Below are positions 1 through 11,250 of a DNA stretch of 64,000 bases, piece after piece. The notes under the pieces were generated by a model. The model was not told where the DNA came from. It saw only the letters and a list, made by a program, of their open reading frames with translations, and searched no databases. Positions within the stretch are counted from its first letter, which is position 1; every line of letters begins with the position of its first letter. Source of the stretch: Cristatella mucedo. Its lineage: Eukaryota; Bryozoa; Phylactolaemata; Cristatellidae. Position numbers and translations under genes: made by a program. The DNA is taken from NCBI GenBank assembly GCA_009760855.2, contig WPIO01000001.1, positions 6,365,501-6,429,500 on the forward strand, read 5' to 3'.

Positions 1-1603
1 CGTGCACGACGCGATGCATCTGTCTTGCATCCTGCGAGTTGTCACCTCAGCTGCATTGCAGCAGGTGCCAAGCTTGACTGTGTGTCTCCGTGTGCCAAAG
101 TTGCAGTCAGCATTCAAAAAATTCGATTAGTGTCATCGACGGCAATAATCTGGTGGGGTGTGCTGGCGACTGATTTCGAGCCCGAAAAGACTTGAGTTCG
201 AAACCTGCTCGCATGCATGCAAGTGCGGCTGGATGAACAAGCATCGCCATGCACATAGATATCAGGGGGCCGAGTTGTTAACTGAGGCAAATAAAGCAGA
301 TGACTGAAAACTTGTTAGTATTAGCAGCACTAGTCTCACCAAGCCCTCGAGCAGGCAGTAGTAGGCACCACAATATTCTCTTTTTAGTCATTACTGGGTA
401 CAGATTGGGGCTTGTGGATGAAGGGGGGGTGGAGGTGCCGAATATATTGCTTGCATGAGTGACTCTGTACCGTTCTTGACTGCTAGCGATGGAGAGCATA
501 GTTCTCTGCCGATGCATCGATCCAAAGCTTGGCTCAAGTCTCAGGTCGGGTGATCCAACTGCATCATCATTTGTATATAGAAGCAAATTGCATCGACGGA
601 TTTCACCGTTCTCTCAGCCGGCAATACAGTAGCACTTCTAGCCGAAGTCGATCCCAAGACCTCGATTGCAGACCTCGTCACGTTATTCGACCTCCCAGGC
701 TAAGACCCAGGTAGTATATACATGCGTGCAAGGTGGGTGTGCGTGCTTTCGATTTTGCCTAGGCGGTTACTTTGCCGCTCCATTACCCAGATTACCAAAA
801 GCCAACAGGGGCAGTCCATTATCTGCTTCCCTCGACTGCCGACGATTCAGGGCACTCGACAGCCTCCAAAGTGGGAAAACAGTCGCGAGCCTACCGTAGG
901 CTACCGGACGCTAGCCTTTGCTAAATATAGACTTGGATGTTAAATAAAGTGCTGAGTCAATAAATGGCCGTATGTAAATGTGTCAGCTTAGGTAGGTAGC
1001 AGTGCAAGGAGCAGATTGGAGGAGGGGGCGGCCGCCGACCCTTATCTCTACGAGATGAAAATAGGTAACCAAAAGCAGCCTAGACTCTCCCCCCCCCCCT
1101 CGAGTCGCCCTGCAACTGGAGCAATCCGGCTGTGGCTGGAGACCCACAGGGAGGGGTGCTCCCGGTCAGCTGCCCAACTGCCCAAGGCGTTTCAGCCTCT
1201 TGCGTCAATAGACTAATATTAGTCTTGCAGCAACACAGCTGAAGTTCTTATATTATTGATAGGCAATACACAAGGCTCCGTGCAAGCCAAGACACGACGG
1301 TTGCTTAACAGAGCTTGATCGTTAACGCTCGTGACCCGGAGCATCGTGGTCCTTAAGTAGCGCTGGCTATATCTATGTAACCCCTGACTCATCGTGAGCG
1401 GCCATAACGGTGAGTCGTAAGCAAGAAGAGGCCTTGAAAAAAATCTCGGCTGTGCTTAATCAGTGAGAGCGTTCGTCAGAAAACGAACCGGTAACGATAA
1501 GGCTCTCTGTTTCTTGCTCTCACCTCTCCAGCAAGATGGAGAGGGGGCGCGTGAGTGTGTGCATGCCTACATTAGCTTATGAGCTGGGTAGGAGTGTGAG
1601 GAG
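1..1603. other. No gene recognised
   Basis: Unique-looking sequence of mixed composition. Short frames occur on both strands but none shows a protein family signature, a consistent codon pattern or convincing splice structure. A tRNA B-box-like stretch near 190-215 (GAGTTCGAAACC) has no matching A box and is not called. I see no repeat shared with the rest of the window. Confidence 0.5.
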
Positions 1604-2180
<577 letters not shown>

Positions 2181-2550
2181 CAGAGTGAAAGTGAGAGGGA
2201 CAAGTAGACGGAAGACGGGCAGAGGACTCCTATATAGCCCGGATCCTTACGAAGAGCCGCATACCACAAATCCGTAATTTCAAAATACGGGATGCAGTCG
2301 AGCTGCATGCCGGCAGAACTTCTCATTGAGCACCGAGCCATCTGAAAAGTTACCTGTCAAGCACTCTGCCGACTGAGCTATCAATTTCTATCATTCTATG
2401 CATCTCAACCTAGGGCTTAACAATTTGGGTTTTAAATTTCCACTCAAGATGGATGATTCAAATCTCAGTGTGCCACCTGAATGCATGAGTATGCCATAAG
2501 GAACAAAATTGAGTGTCGAACGTCAACCATCTCTCCGAAATGCAAAAATA
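2181..2550. other. No gene recognised
   Basis: The flank of the GA tract. On the minus strand near 2335-2385 there is a tRNA A-box-like stretch (TAGCTCAGTCGG) followed by a poor B box about 50-60 bases on. This may be the head of a decayed tRNA-derived element, but no 3' part is visible. Confidence 0.4.
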
Positions 2551-2727
2551 AGCTGACTCAACAGCTTCATTTAGATAGCTGTCGCCGGTATCTTAAAGGC
2601 AATCCCCACAGCTAGTAGTGGAACGTACGAAATAAAACTAATACGAACTAAATTAACGAGCTACTGGGCTCGATCCCACGACCCGTGTAAAGAAGAGCCA
2701 ACAACTTAACTCTGGGCTGACATTCCA
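2551..2727 (-). mobile_element. SINE-B, degenerate copy
   Basis: Read on the minus strand, the head has a tRNA-like A box (GCCCAGAGTTAAG) and a B box (GGGATCGAGCCC). The body and end then resemble other SINE-B copies, with a CTTTAAGAT..GGCGACAGCTAT block and an AAGCTGTTGAGTCAGCTTA end. The order and spacing match the better preserved copies at 30346-30529 and 44754-44932. Divergence is high, so this is an old insertion and its ends are approximate. Confidence 0.5.
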
Positions 2728-2984
2728 TCCGCGTCTAAACATTATTCTGCTCTGGTTATTAAAACTCTTGTGTTGATGAGGGGTTCGCCTGCTGCAGTAT
2801 TGGTCGACACCCCAGACGGCTGAAGATATGTGCGGCATAGAGTAGATGCAGTAATTTCTCATGTTGAAAGTAAAAAGCATTAATTTCAAAATACCATAGA
2901 ATACTTGCAGTCCCAGCATTGCGGTCGGCTTCATAAGCTTGAAAGCCGGATGATCTTCAAGTCCAGGTCACCACAATCGATCAG
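2728..2984. other. No gene recognised
   Basis: Short interval between two degenerate SINE-B copies. Frames are short on both strands and nothing was recognised. Confidence 0.4.
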
Positions 2985-3170
2985 CTGCGTTTGCTTTTAA
3001 GTAAAATAGAGTGTAGTTCTCTGCCGCTCATTGCTACAGTCGCAGAAGAGCCTGGACTGCTATCCCCTCCGCTGGCAGTTGGCAATATAGCATTGCCCGC
3101 TGTAGAGCTTGAAATCACGACCTGGGCAGCGTGAAGTTCGAGGGCCTTAAATCCACCTTTACCAGATTCC
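2985..3170 (-). mobile_element. SINE-B, highly divergent copy
   Basis: On the minus strand the remnant runs from a B-box-like region (GTCGTGATTTCAAGC) through a central GGCAATGC..GCCAACTGCC block to CAGGCTCTTCTGCGACTG. That last block corresponds to the AAGGCTCTTCTGTCGCTAT motif of other SINE-B copies. Spacing is preserved but there are many substitutions and small gaps. The call rests on this ordered similarity; an alignment to a SINE-B consensus would decide it. Confidence 0.4.
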
Positions 3171-3764
3171 AGATTGTCGCTCGTTGTTTGAATTAGCACT
3201 GCAGCCGAGACAACCACTTCCTTCATCCACTGTAGCCAAGGCCATTACGGTAGCAAAAACGCTGTGCTCATTCGGTATGTACGAGAACGGCTGCAATCGC
3301 TACGGCATGACAACACGGTCACAGTAGCGAGCGATTTAGTGACTCATGCATAGAGTTCTCTTGGTGTTAGTATTGAGTCTATATAGTTTTAACTGTATTG
3401 CCCTCAAGATGGCGTCTCCGTGGCATCAGCAGCAATCATTATGGGCGCCTAGAGGCAGTTGGTGAAGCAGTGAACGAAACCAATGGCCTACCTAGGTAAT
3501 TTGCAAGATAATAAAAAGCAGTTTAGCCTTTGAGCAGGTAGGTGCTACATCCTTTCGCGAGTCCTTGTAATCCAGAAGCCAGTTGCCTGCCCGAGACAAA
3601 AATTGCCAGCGCTTGAAAGAGGGACTACAAACGAATGAGTAGTTCTTACATAGGACACAACGAATTTAACATGGCGCGTTGTCATTACGAATGGTTGCTT
3701 GATCTTCGCTCTGTCTCTCAGAAGACTGGAGTTCAATGTGCAGAAACTCAGGCTCTATGACCAG
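3171..3764. other. No gene recognised
   Basis: No family signature or repeat seen. Frames are short on both strands. Confidence 0.45.
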
Positions 3765-3840
3765 GCCTTCGATTGGAACGCAGCCTTCGATTGGAGCCTC
3801 CGATTGGAACGTGGCCTCCGATCTGCTGCCTCCGATTGGA
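3765..3840 (+). repeat. Short degenerate minisatellite, five units
   Basis: Five imperfect copies of CCTYCGATTGGAACG start at 3765, 3784, 3797, 3814 and 3829, with unit lengths of 13-19 bp. A plus-strand frame of about 97 residues reads through it and repeats FDW/SDW, but nothing else in that frame looks protein-like. Confidence 0.7.
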
Positions 3841-5504
3841 AAGCAGCAACAACGAAAATGTGCGTGCTAAAACGTTTCTTGGCCGACCTGGGCAGCCAGC
3901 CTTCTTCTTGTGAATACGCTCTCTGGCTTTTTGCCCCAAGAACTAAGCTCGGATGCTTTCCTGCGGATGCTTTCCGGCGCACCATGAACTAGTGGAGATG
4001 ATTGTCTCCTGGAAGAACAACCTCGAGGAATTCTCGATGCGTTACGTCGAATGCGTTGCTCATCAGGTGTAGGGCATACAGCACTTCAAACTGACCGTCA
4101 ATGGTATCCGCCGATTGACCTTGATTGACTTCAATGGAGCTTAAAAGTGCTTAGTTTTACTCGCTGGTGTCTTGTGTCAAATGTTCTAGACTGTTTGGCT
4201 ATGCTGCCCGGGTGACAATGAAAAAGAGCGGCAAACGTAGATCATACGCTCACAGTGCGTCCATGGTAACTACTGTGTTATTTAGTGCTATATGTTAACT
4301 CTTGCTTATTCTTACACGTTTCTTATAGGGGCGTAAAGATTGCTCTACAAAAATAACTCCCGTGGGATTATTCGTGGGCGGCGAGGAAACATAGCACCGT
4401 CGGCTCGGGGACCTGGCGACGCCATTTCGGGCGCACCTCCAGTTGCCGTTGGGCTTTGTCATCTGACCGGAAAAAAGTTCTAGTCTCGGCAGGACTGGAA
4501 TGAGTGCGACCTCTGACTCCAGCCGCGAGGACGGTCGACGTGGCGAACGGCTCAGCGCCCGCTTTGCCTTTGTCCGAAGCTCAGATTGCACGCGATCTGT
4601 TGACCGATGGTTGCTTTTTTTATGCGCGACTTTTCCGCCAGCGGCTTTCCCTACGACGAACCCGATGAGCAGTTCTCGTCGGTCTGTGCAGCACGTGCAC
4701 CCTTCGCCGCCATGCACCGGCTGACCCATGCACTGGCTGACGACTGGCCTACGCAAGGTTGGGGCTTTCGCAAGGCAGTCGGCGACTAGAAGAAGCACCA
4801 GCACGCTTCCTTAAGAGCATCGATGAATCATAATCGAAGTCGCTGTACACAGTTGAGTGAGTAGAAGCTGATTCCGACTTACTCATTTGCGTAGGCTTGA
4901 CGTAAGGGGCCTGTTTAAGCGGAACATAGACTTTGGCGGTCGGGCCAGGTATGGATCCACTGCCTGTAAGAAATCTTTGGCACATGCCTTTACAGAAATC
5001 AATTTTTCAAATGATTCCCCTCTCGTCAACGTTGCGATTACGGTGGCGGCCTCAGTGCCTCTCTCCTCGGAAGTCAGAACTAGCATTACCGGAGCATCAA
5101 CGTCATTATCTGGAAGCCGTGAAGTGCAGCCTGGCATATTGCCTGTACTGGTCGAGCAACTTTCAAAACACGTTTGGCATAAATACGTACATGAACTGGG
5201 ACCGAGATCCGGTGTACCGGTCGGGCCTATAACTGTACAGTACTGGCTCGAGACTTCCGCACGCACCCTCGGAATCAGCACGAATATGAAACGCTGCCGA
5301 GCTTGAGAATATAAATTCAAGGCAAAAAGCACTACTTCGGAGTACTATTAAAATAGGAAGTCTTACATGTAGGAAATCGTTGCATGCTGCCACCATACTT
5401 AGCCTACCAGGTTCGAAAAGCCGGAAAAATGAAATTATTTGGCGGTTACAAATGGGTACTGAATTAGTTTCACTTTTCGAAGGATAGTTTTTGGTGACAC
5501 GATA
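3841..5504. other. No gene recognised; opposing open frames
   Basis: Between about 4295 and 5335 both strands carry open frames of 127-169 residues, for example minus 4295-4804 and 4883-5332, and plus 4887-5306. None has a recognisable domain, signal peptide or membrane segment, and open frames on both strands at once suggest moderately GC-rich non-coding DNA. I cannot exclude a lineage-specific exon here. Confidence 0.4.
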
Positions 5505-5567
5505 ATAATGATAATAAATTTGATCTAGCGCTCTCAGAGAACTCAAATTTTTTCAAGGCACTTTAGA
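5505..5567 (-). mobile_element. LINE 3' tail fragment
   Basis: In minus orientation this carries only the terminal hairpin and TTA-rich tail of the L2-like LINE 3' end (GTGCC..GAGTTCTCTGAGAGCGC, then ATTATTATC). It abuts a second tail copy at 5575, so two elements are stacked in the same direction. Confidence 0.7.
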
Positions 5568-5574
5568 TTTAATA

Positions 5575-5765
5575 ATTATAATAATAATACATTTTATACA
5601 ACGCCCTCAGAGAAATCCATCTCTTTTTAGGCAATTTACATTTGCTGCAAAGGAAGCACGATCGAATGGTTAGTGGTAGAATGCTCAATGCCAATAAGTA
5701 CAACATAGTTAGGGATGACATGCACAGGGTCAGCATGCAAGTGTGGTTTGTGCATGCACACAATC
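5575..5765 (-). mobile_element. LINE family A 3' untranslated end
   Basis: Minus-strand copy of the last about 190 bases of family A. It contains the TGCATGCTGACCCTGTGCATG block, the TTTGCAGCAAATGTAAA block, the terminal hairpin and an (AAT)n tail. It matches 15940-16135 and 60890-61057 in order and spacing. It is truncated at its 5' side near 5765, the usual outcome of incomplete reverse transcription. Confidence 0.8.
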
Positions 5766-6669
5766 AGAGCGCATCAAAGCAAGACCTTTTGGACGCCCTC
5801 CCAGGTATCCTCCTCTAGTAAAATGTAAATCAACGACTATGTCTAGCACTAGTTTGAGAATGATCAAAGTTCGATGCATCCAGTTGTGTGCATGCACAGA
5901 CGCCGAGGCGAGACGTGGTTCGAGCTGGGCAAGAAATTGGTAGTGCAGGTAGAGTGATAAAGCATCTAAAGACGTTTCCTGATGAAAAAAGAACCTCCAG
6001 GTGACCGTATGAAACTGCTTTAAAAGTCTTGGAAAACACCTGAGACGCAAACCTATGGGGATCTGCACGTGTACAATTTCTTTTATTGACAATATAAAAA
6101 GGGTAACATCATATAGTATATGCATTTGGAAAAGTGAGAGTTAAGAGCGAAGAATTAATTTAAACGAATTCTGTAATACCTTATTTATAAGCAAAAGCTG
6201 TCGAATGGTTTTTTATTTCTATTGCGTCATCGGCTTCTTCGAAGCCATGTTGAGCCCGGGGCTTTAAATGCTCAAACTAGCATGTTTATATCTCTGGATT
6301 ATTTTTGAAAAAATTGTTGACTATGGTCGTCAAGATCAATTTTTGGAAGATACTTGATGCTTCCAGTAAATCTTGCTGTGCGGTACTCCAGCAGTACTTG
6401 AAAGTAATAGCCGTCGAGAATGGTAACTATTAATGAAGCCAGAAATTGTCAGATTCTGCTGAAACAGGGTCATTGCGAATGTTTTGGCACCTGGTAAGAT
6501 AATTGAGGAGTTAGCATGCACGAGTTGATAGGCAAATTTTTATCTCAAGCAATTCCTGTGCACTGGGGAAATTTTCTTTGCCACCAGTCAATGAAACCCG
6601 GAAATATCTTATATTGAATCGTTATCCCCACGGTGAGGGGATTTTTTGGGCCGGCACTATACATATAAT
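5766..6669. other. No gene recognised
   Basis: AT-leaning sequence with short frames on both strands. No family signature or shared repeat found. Confidence 0.45.
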
Positions 6670-6770
6670 TTATTTTTTACTGTGCCATATGAGAACTAAT
6701 TCTCTATCCAGGCGCTTTACATTTGCTGCATGGCTCGAAACTATAACCCTGGTCCATTAACGCGGGCTCT
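6670..6770 (-). mobile_element. SINE-A, degenerate copy
   Basis: On the minus strand a B-box-like stretch (TTTCGAGCCATGC) precedes the shared tail (AAGCGCCTGGATAGAGAATTAG, then a CATATGGCAC end). This is the same order as in SINE-A copies at 7721 and 8909. The A-box half is largely lost. Confidence 0.5.
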
Positions 6771-7298
6771 TTACACCCTCCCCTCCCGGCAAGCCTTACT
6801 TTCGGGCATGTGACCTATGAGGGCTTCAGTTTGACTGCTGGAAGCATGAAGATGTATTGACAATACGTATGTACACTCAGGCGCAAGAAAATTCTTATAG
6901 TATGGCCGCGGTTGCTGTGGCTGTAAATTCAGTCGGTCAGTAAGAGATTCTCCACGATGCCAGGCATACTGAAGTTACGCGAAGCATTTGAAAGTATTTA
7001 TTGACAACCCCAAACCCAACACAGGTGCTGTTGGTGTGTGTGTATGCGTTTAGTTCGACATCGTCCTTACCACGATTCTTTGTGACCTTCCTTGTCTGTC
7101 AAAGAATTGAGGCTGCCAGCTTCTGCGCTGTCTCTTCTACAGTAGCAAACTCCAAAGAGCCTGAGTTTTACCGAAAAAGTTGACTTACTGCTGGTGTATG
7201 CTGAACACCCGCACTCTGCCGCCTGACGGTAATGCTCCATAGTAGTTTTGTAGTGTTCAAATATCAGACGGATTACTGACCCACTGTATACCAGCAAC
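6771..7298. other. No gene recognised
   Basis: No repeats or protein-like frames identified. Confidence 0.45.
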
Positions 7299-7338
7299 GA
7301 TATATATATATACTTTTTATATCTACAGACATATATAT

Positions 7339-7390
<52 letters not shown>

Positions 7391-7432
7391 GTCTGTGGTG
7401 TGTGTATGTGTGTGTACGTGCGTGCGTGTGTG
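7299..7432. repeat. Compound (TA)n/(CA)n/(TG)n microsatellite
   Basis: TATATA and (AC)n blocks surround a (TA)n core at 7351-7385, followed by a TG-rich run to 7432. The core is flanked by short inverted arms, ACAGACATAT at 7325-7334 and ATATGTCTGT at 7387-7396, so the strands could extrude a cruciform. Confidence 0.85.
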
Positions 7433-7720
7433 TATGATTTAATTATAAAAACCCATGAACCGCCTAGATTCTAAAAGGTGCTGGCACCCTATTCGGCACG
7501 ACGCGGGCTGGGCGGGTGTCCAATAATTTTGCAAGCGGTCTGCCGATTAGAGAGATGGCCTTCATTTTTTATTGCTCGTCACCACCTCGTAGCAAGGGAA
7601 AAAGGGATGGCACTTTGCCGATGGCGTGGCTTACTTCAAAGAACCCTCTACTTTCTTTCCTTTAGATCTAGCTGCCGACTAACGCTTTTTCTAAGTAGGT
7701 TCAAGACTCCGAAAGTTACT
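7433..7720. other. No gene recognised
   Basis: Short interval before the SINE-A copy; no signature seen. Confidence 0.4.
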
Positions 7721-7867
7721 GGTTTGGTCTAGCAGTTAAGGTGCTCGCCCCGAACGAGGTCTGACTGAGGTCGTGGGCTCGAGCCCCGAGGCATATGTGA
7801 AGCGCCTGAATAGAGATTAAGTTCTCTTGGGGCGCTATATAAATGAATTACATTGACATTGACTTAA
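7721..7867 (+). mobile_element. SINE-A (tRNA-derived SINE)
   Basis: The best SINE-A copy. The head is tRNA-like, with GGTTTGGTCTAGCAGTTAAGG at the A-box position and a clear B box (GGGCTCGAGCCCCG) 45-50 bases later, so RNA polymerase III transcription is expected. The 3' part (GTGAAGCGCCTGAATAGAGA..TCTCTTGGGGCGCTATATAA) matches the tail of LINE families A and B, which would supply reverse transcriptase in trans. It ends in a short ATTGAC repeat and not in poly(A). The parental tRNA cannot be named from this sequence alone. Confidence 0.85.
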
Positions 7868-8908
7868 CGATTGGTGCACAAACAAAAGCTGCGCTGGTTT
7901 TGTACTGGGACTTTTTTCAGCAGTACTCGGCGTCCAATTTTCGTCGCTACTCACTAGCGCATTTATTCTTAATTTCAGAAATACACTCCGCTTATGAGCA
8001 CAGAAAATGTGTTTTTGAACTAAGGACACACACCAACTCAGGTGTTTGGGCTGGGCTGCACTCGTAGAAACCTCTCGTGTGTATCTTGGTCTTCTCGGAT
8101 TTTGCGGAATTCCGGCAAGATTTGTATGGCTCGAATTGAGACGATGAGTCGGCATCACTCATACCTCTGGTTCCTCAGTCGCGAGTTCAACCCTGGAGGC
8201 CCCAGTAGGGAGCCTTCTTCTCTCTAGCTCTCTAGCGCTGCGACGCTCCTTTGGAACTATCCAGCGGGTATATGCGAATGCCGCTCGCGGTTCAACTGCA
8301 TTTGTTAAGCATTCGTGCGGCACTCGAAGCAAAAATGGTCAGTGACCCTTTTAAGCGATTGTAAGCTTCCACTGGAAACGACCGGAGAGGAGTTCTGCTG
8401 CGCTTTTGCTTAAGCTTAAGTAAAAGTGACGCAATAAGGTCAAGAGGCTGATTCACCAGCCTCCTTTATTTAGGGGGCCGGGGAGCCTGCTGGCGACTGC
8501 TGAGAGAAATTTCAGGAAACCCGTTAGGAGTGGCTGCGGGCAGCCCTCGTTGTGGATTTGAGCATGCTGCTACGACTGCAGATATGCGTAAAAAGCATGG
8601 CCGCACTGTTTCGATAGCAACCAGAGTGATGCGGCCGCCCTGCTTTTTTAGTTTGCTGTATCCTATCCTAGCTGCACTCACCTAATTATGTTGGCTAAGA
8701 GTAGCTACTTGTTTTGCCGCGGCGGACGGCCGAAGTCAAATTGTCGTATGTTTATTGGTTTTTTGGCTGGTGAAGGTTGATGTTACGCAATGCTGCCTGC
8801 CAAACATGGCTCCTGGCTAAAATTGCTCGTCTTATCGCCGTTTAAACGAAACGGATGAATTGCACCGTTCTGTGGCCCAGCTGTGTGGCTTCGGCGCACC
8901 ACCACGCT
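7868..8908. other. No gene recognised
   Basis: Spacer between two SINE-A copies in the same orientation. Frames are short; a minus-strand 71-residue frame at 8466-8681 shows no family. A B-box-like GAGTTCAACCC near 8183 lacks an A box. Confidence 0.4.
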
Positions 8909-9060
8909 GGTTTGGCCCAGTGGTTAAGGTATTCGCCCCGACCAAGGAGGTCTGGCCGAGGACGTGAGCTCGAGCCCCGTGGCTTATGTGAAGCGCCTGA
9001 ATAGAGAAAGTTCTCTTAGGGCGCCATACAAATGAATTATATGTATATTTATTTATATTT
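8909..9060 (+). mobile_element. SINE-A (tRNA-derived SINE)
   Basis: Second well-preserved copy, with A box TGGCCCAGTGGTTAAGG, B box GAGCTCGAGCCCCG, and the shared tail GTGAAGCGCCTGAATAGAGA..AGTTCTCTTAGGGCGCCATA followed by ATTTATTT repeats. It lies about 1.19 kb downstream of the copy at 7721 in the same direction. The two differ at many positions, so this is two insertions and not a recent duplication. Confidence 0.85.
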
Positions 9061-9449
9061 ATGCCTTCTAGCTATACCGCACCGTACGTAAACAAGAATT
9101 ACTAAGCTACTGAGACGTGGCAAATTTCTGTAAAACCTTCCTTCTAGTGGACGACCGAAGGCCCTGTTGCAGTAGCAATAGGGGCTTTTCAAAGACAATC
9201 TGGCTTGTCATTTTATCGTTTTGCTTATTCTACTGATTAGGGTGGACCAATATGTCGTTCGTAGGTATTCAAGTAAAATCCAACTTTCTACAGGGCTTTT
9301 GAGAACTGTGTATCGCCGAGCTACTTCTGTCCTAGCTTAGTTAGTTCTCACTCTTCCGGCTATGCTTTTGTTACCGATGCACCACCGCCGTCATCATCAG
9401 CATCTTCATCATTATTGCAACCACAAATTCTGCAAGGCTTTGCCAATGT
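9061..9449. other. No gene recognised
   Basis: AT-rich spacer; nothing recognised. Confidence 0.4.
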
Positions 9450-9607
9450 TACAGCCTAGGAAGTAAGATGCTCGCTCTTCATGACCAAGGTCACGGGTTT
9501 GAATCATGCAGAGGGCGATCGTATATTTTTAACTGCAAGCGGTGGTGATAGCCGTTAAAGCTCTTCTGTCGCTATAAAAATGAGATTTTTAAATCAGCTA
9601 ATAAAAG
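9450..9607 (+). mobile_element. SINE-B (tRNA-derived SINE)
   Basis: Plus-strand copy. It shows an A-box region (CTAGGAAGTAAGATGCTCGC), a B box (CACGGGTTTGAATCATGC), the central GAGGGCGATCG..CTGCAAGCGGTGGTGATAG block, the AAAGCTCTTCTGTCGCTATA block and the end AAATCAGCTAATAAAA. All blocks have counterparts in the same order at 44754-44932 and 30346-30529. Confidence 0.75.
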
Positions 9608-10299
9608 CCCAGATACAGAAGATCTCGATCCCTCGAATAAACGTAATCCCCTGTCATCAAGGAGTCAGGTCGACTAGCGAAGACTCGATTAATTCTATCA
9701 ATCCACTCCTAAATGCGGTTCGGGCATCTCCGGATACTATCTCGTTCGCTATGCGTACTCACCCTTTACTCTGCAAGTCTCGACAGCAAGCCTGCTTACT
9801 TTACGAAGTTGATACGAAAAGACCCTGTGCACCCAAACGGTCGTGACTGCTGATAATAATAATCATAATAATAATGATAATAGTAATAATAGAAGCACGC
9901 TATTTGAGTGGCACCCTAAAAGAAATAAATCTGTATTCGGGTACTTTGCAACTATGGATATGGGCTTTTGATTCTTAAGGTGTGGACGCTCATCCTTCTG
10001 CAGTGCTCTGCCGCTGTTCACGTGCCTGCGTGCCTGCGTGTCTGCGTGCGTGCGAGCAGTGTCTGTGCTGTGGCTAAAATTCGTCAGCCACGCTTCAAGG
10101 CTCAGAGCTACGCCGGTAATTGTCGCTTGTCAGCATTGGCTAACCAGCCCCCATTTCGAGCGCCGAATTTGCCGCCTAAGGATATTGATGCAGACGCCGT
10201 CGAACCGAGTTAGCGACGTTTGGTGTCGAAAGTGTTTCTGAAGACCCTTAGCGTCATCTCGCATTAGTCTAATTACTTGTGACTATATTGGTGGTGATT
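9608..10299. other. No gene recognised
   Basis: A plus-strand frame overlaps the end of SINE-B and is not a gene. Short (AAT)n runs occur near 9855-9890. Nothing else was recognised. Confidence 0.4.
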
Positions 10300-11250
10300 G
10301 AACCTGAAAGGCGGATTTATGTATTCGCGTGATTAAGTTACTTGTTGACAGAAGTATTAAGCCTTTGCAAGCTGAGGTAGCTGCCTGCTCAGCCGAACTT
10401 CAGAATTTAGAAAAATCCCATGCTGAAATTCTACTCATTTGAAAGCCTTGACAAACCAAAATAAAACAAATTGACCAACACCGTTGTTTTTACCTTAAGC
10501 GAATTAAGAATGTATGCTCATGTCTGGGAGTTTCGAGAATGTCTGAGCGGCCGAGCGGTATATAGCAGCATTTGGAAGTACTAATCTAGAGAGAAATGCA
10601 TACCCTGAAGGCAGAGGTAAGTACTGCGGATAGATGTTTAAAGCAGAACATTTGGAATATTTCTACGTGAATGTCACGGCGAATCAGCAGTCTGCCTGTT
10701 GAGACCAATGCTAGGACCGCTACGAAGCCGGAACTTAAGTGCTCTAACGACAGCAGTGGGATTTAACCTACTGCTGCTGTCTAGCAAGAAGATATCGAGG
10801 GCGATAAGGGGACCGCCGCAGCACATGTGCAGGGCTCAGAGCAAAGGTCGAAGCTCCACGTGATGAAAGTAAGAAACACGAAACGGCTTGAGAAGCCTGG
10901 GTTAATTAATTTATACGAAAGCGCGGAAATGGCTACTGGTGATGTGCAAGCGTCGTCTAGTCTTAGCCTTAACAGAAGATGTGGGGAACGAAAGCATTCG
11001 CTCTTTCTATGCCGGTTATAACCACTGTGGAGCCCGTGGCTGTGATAACTCACTTCGAGACTGCTACTGTACATACTGCTGATGTTATAGACTGCCACTC
11101 TAATATTGGCCGGGCCAGTATATTAGTCTGCGATCGTGCTGCTGATAGCATTTGCTCTATGAGTAATTTAACTGTTTCCAACCTACGCTGCATGCCCGAT
11201 GAGGACCAAGGTTTCTGCCATGATGTGCAATATTCTATGGTATAGCTTCG
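10300..11250 (+). pseudogene. Possible decayed protein-coding remnant, function unknown
   Basis: One plus frame gives a short helical-looking stretch near 10325-10435 (KPLQAEVAACSAELQNLEKS) with hydrophobic spacing like a coiled coil. It is followed by stops and then by further open pieces at 10827-11021 and 10979-11245. LINE ORF1 proteins often begin with a coiled coil, so a dead ORF1 is possible. No RRM, CCHC knuckle or esterase motif is visible, and the region could be chance. Confidence 0.2.

Noticed and set aside
2330-2400. tRNA-like A box on the minus strand (TAGCTCAGTCGG)
   Set aside because: B box too poor and no cloverleaf pairing; not a functional tRNA gene.
10540-10580. tRNA Leu/Ser-like start (GGCCGAGCGGT)
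   Set aside because: No B box and no possible acceptor stem at the needed distance.
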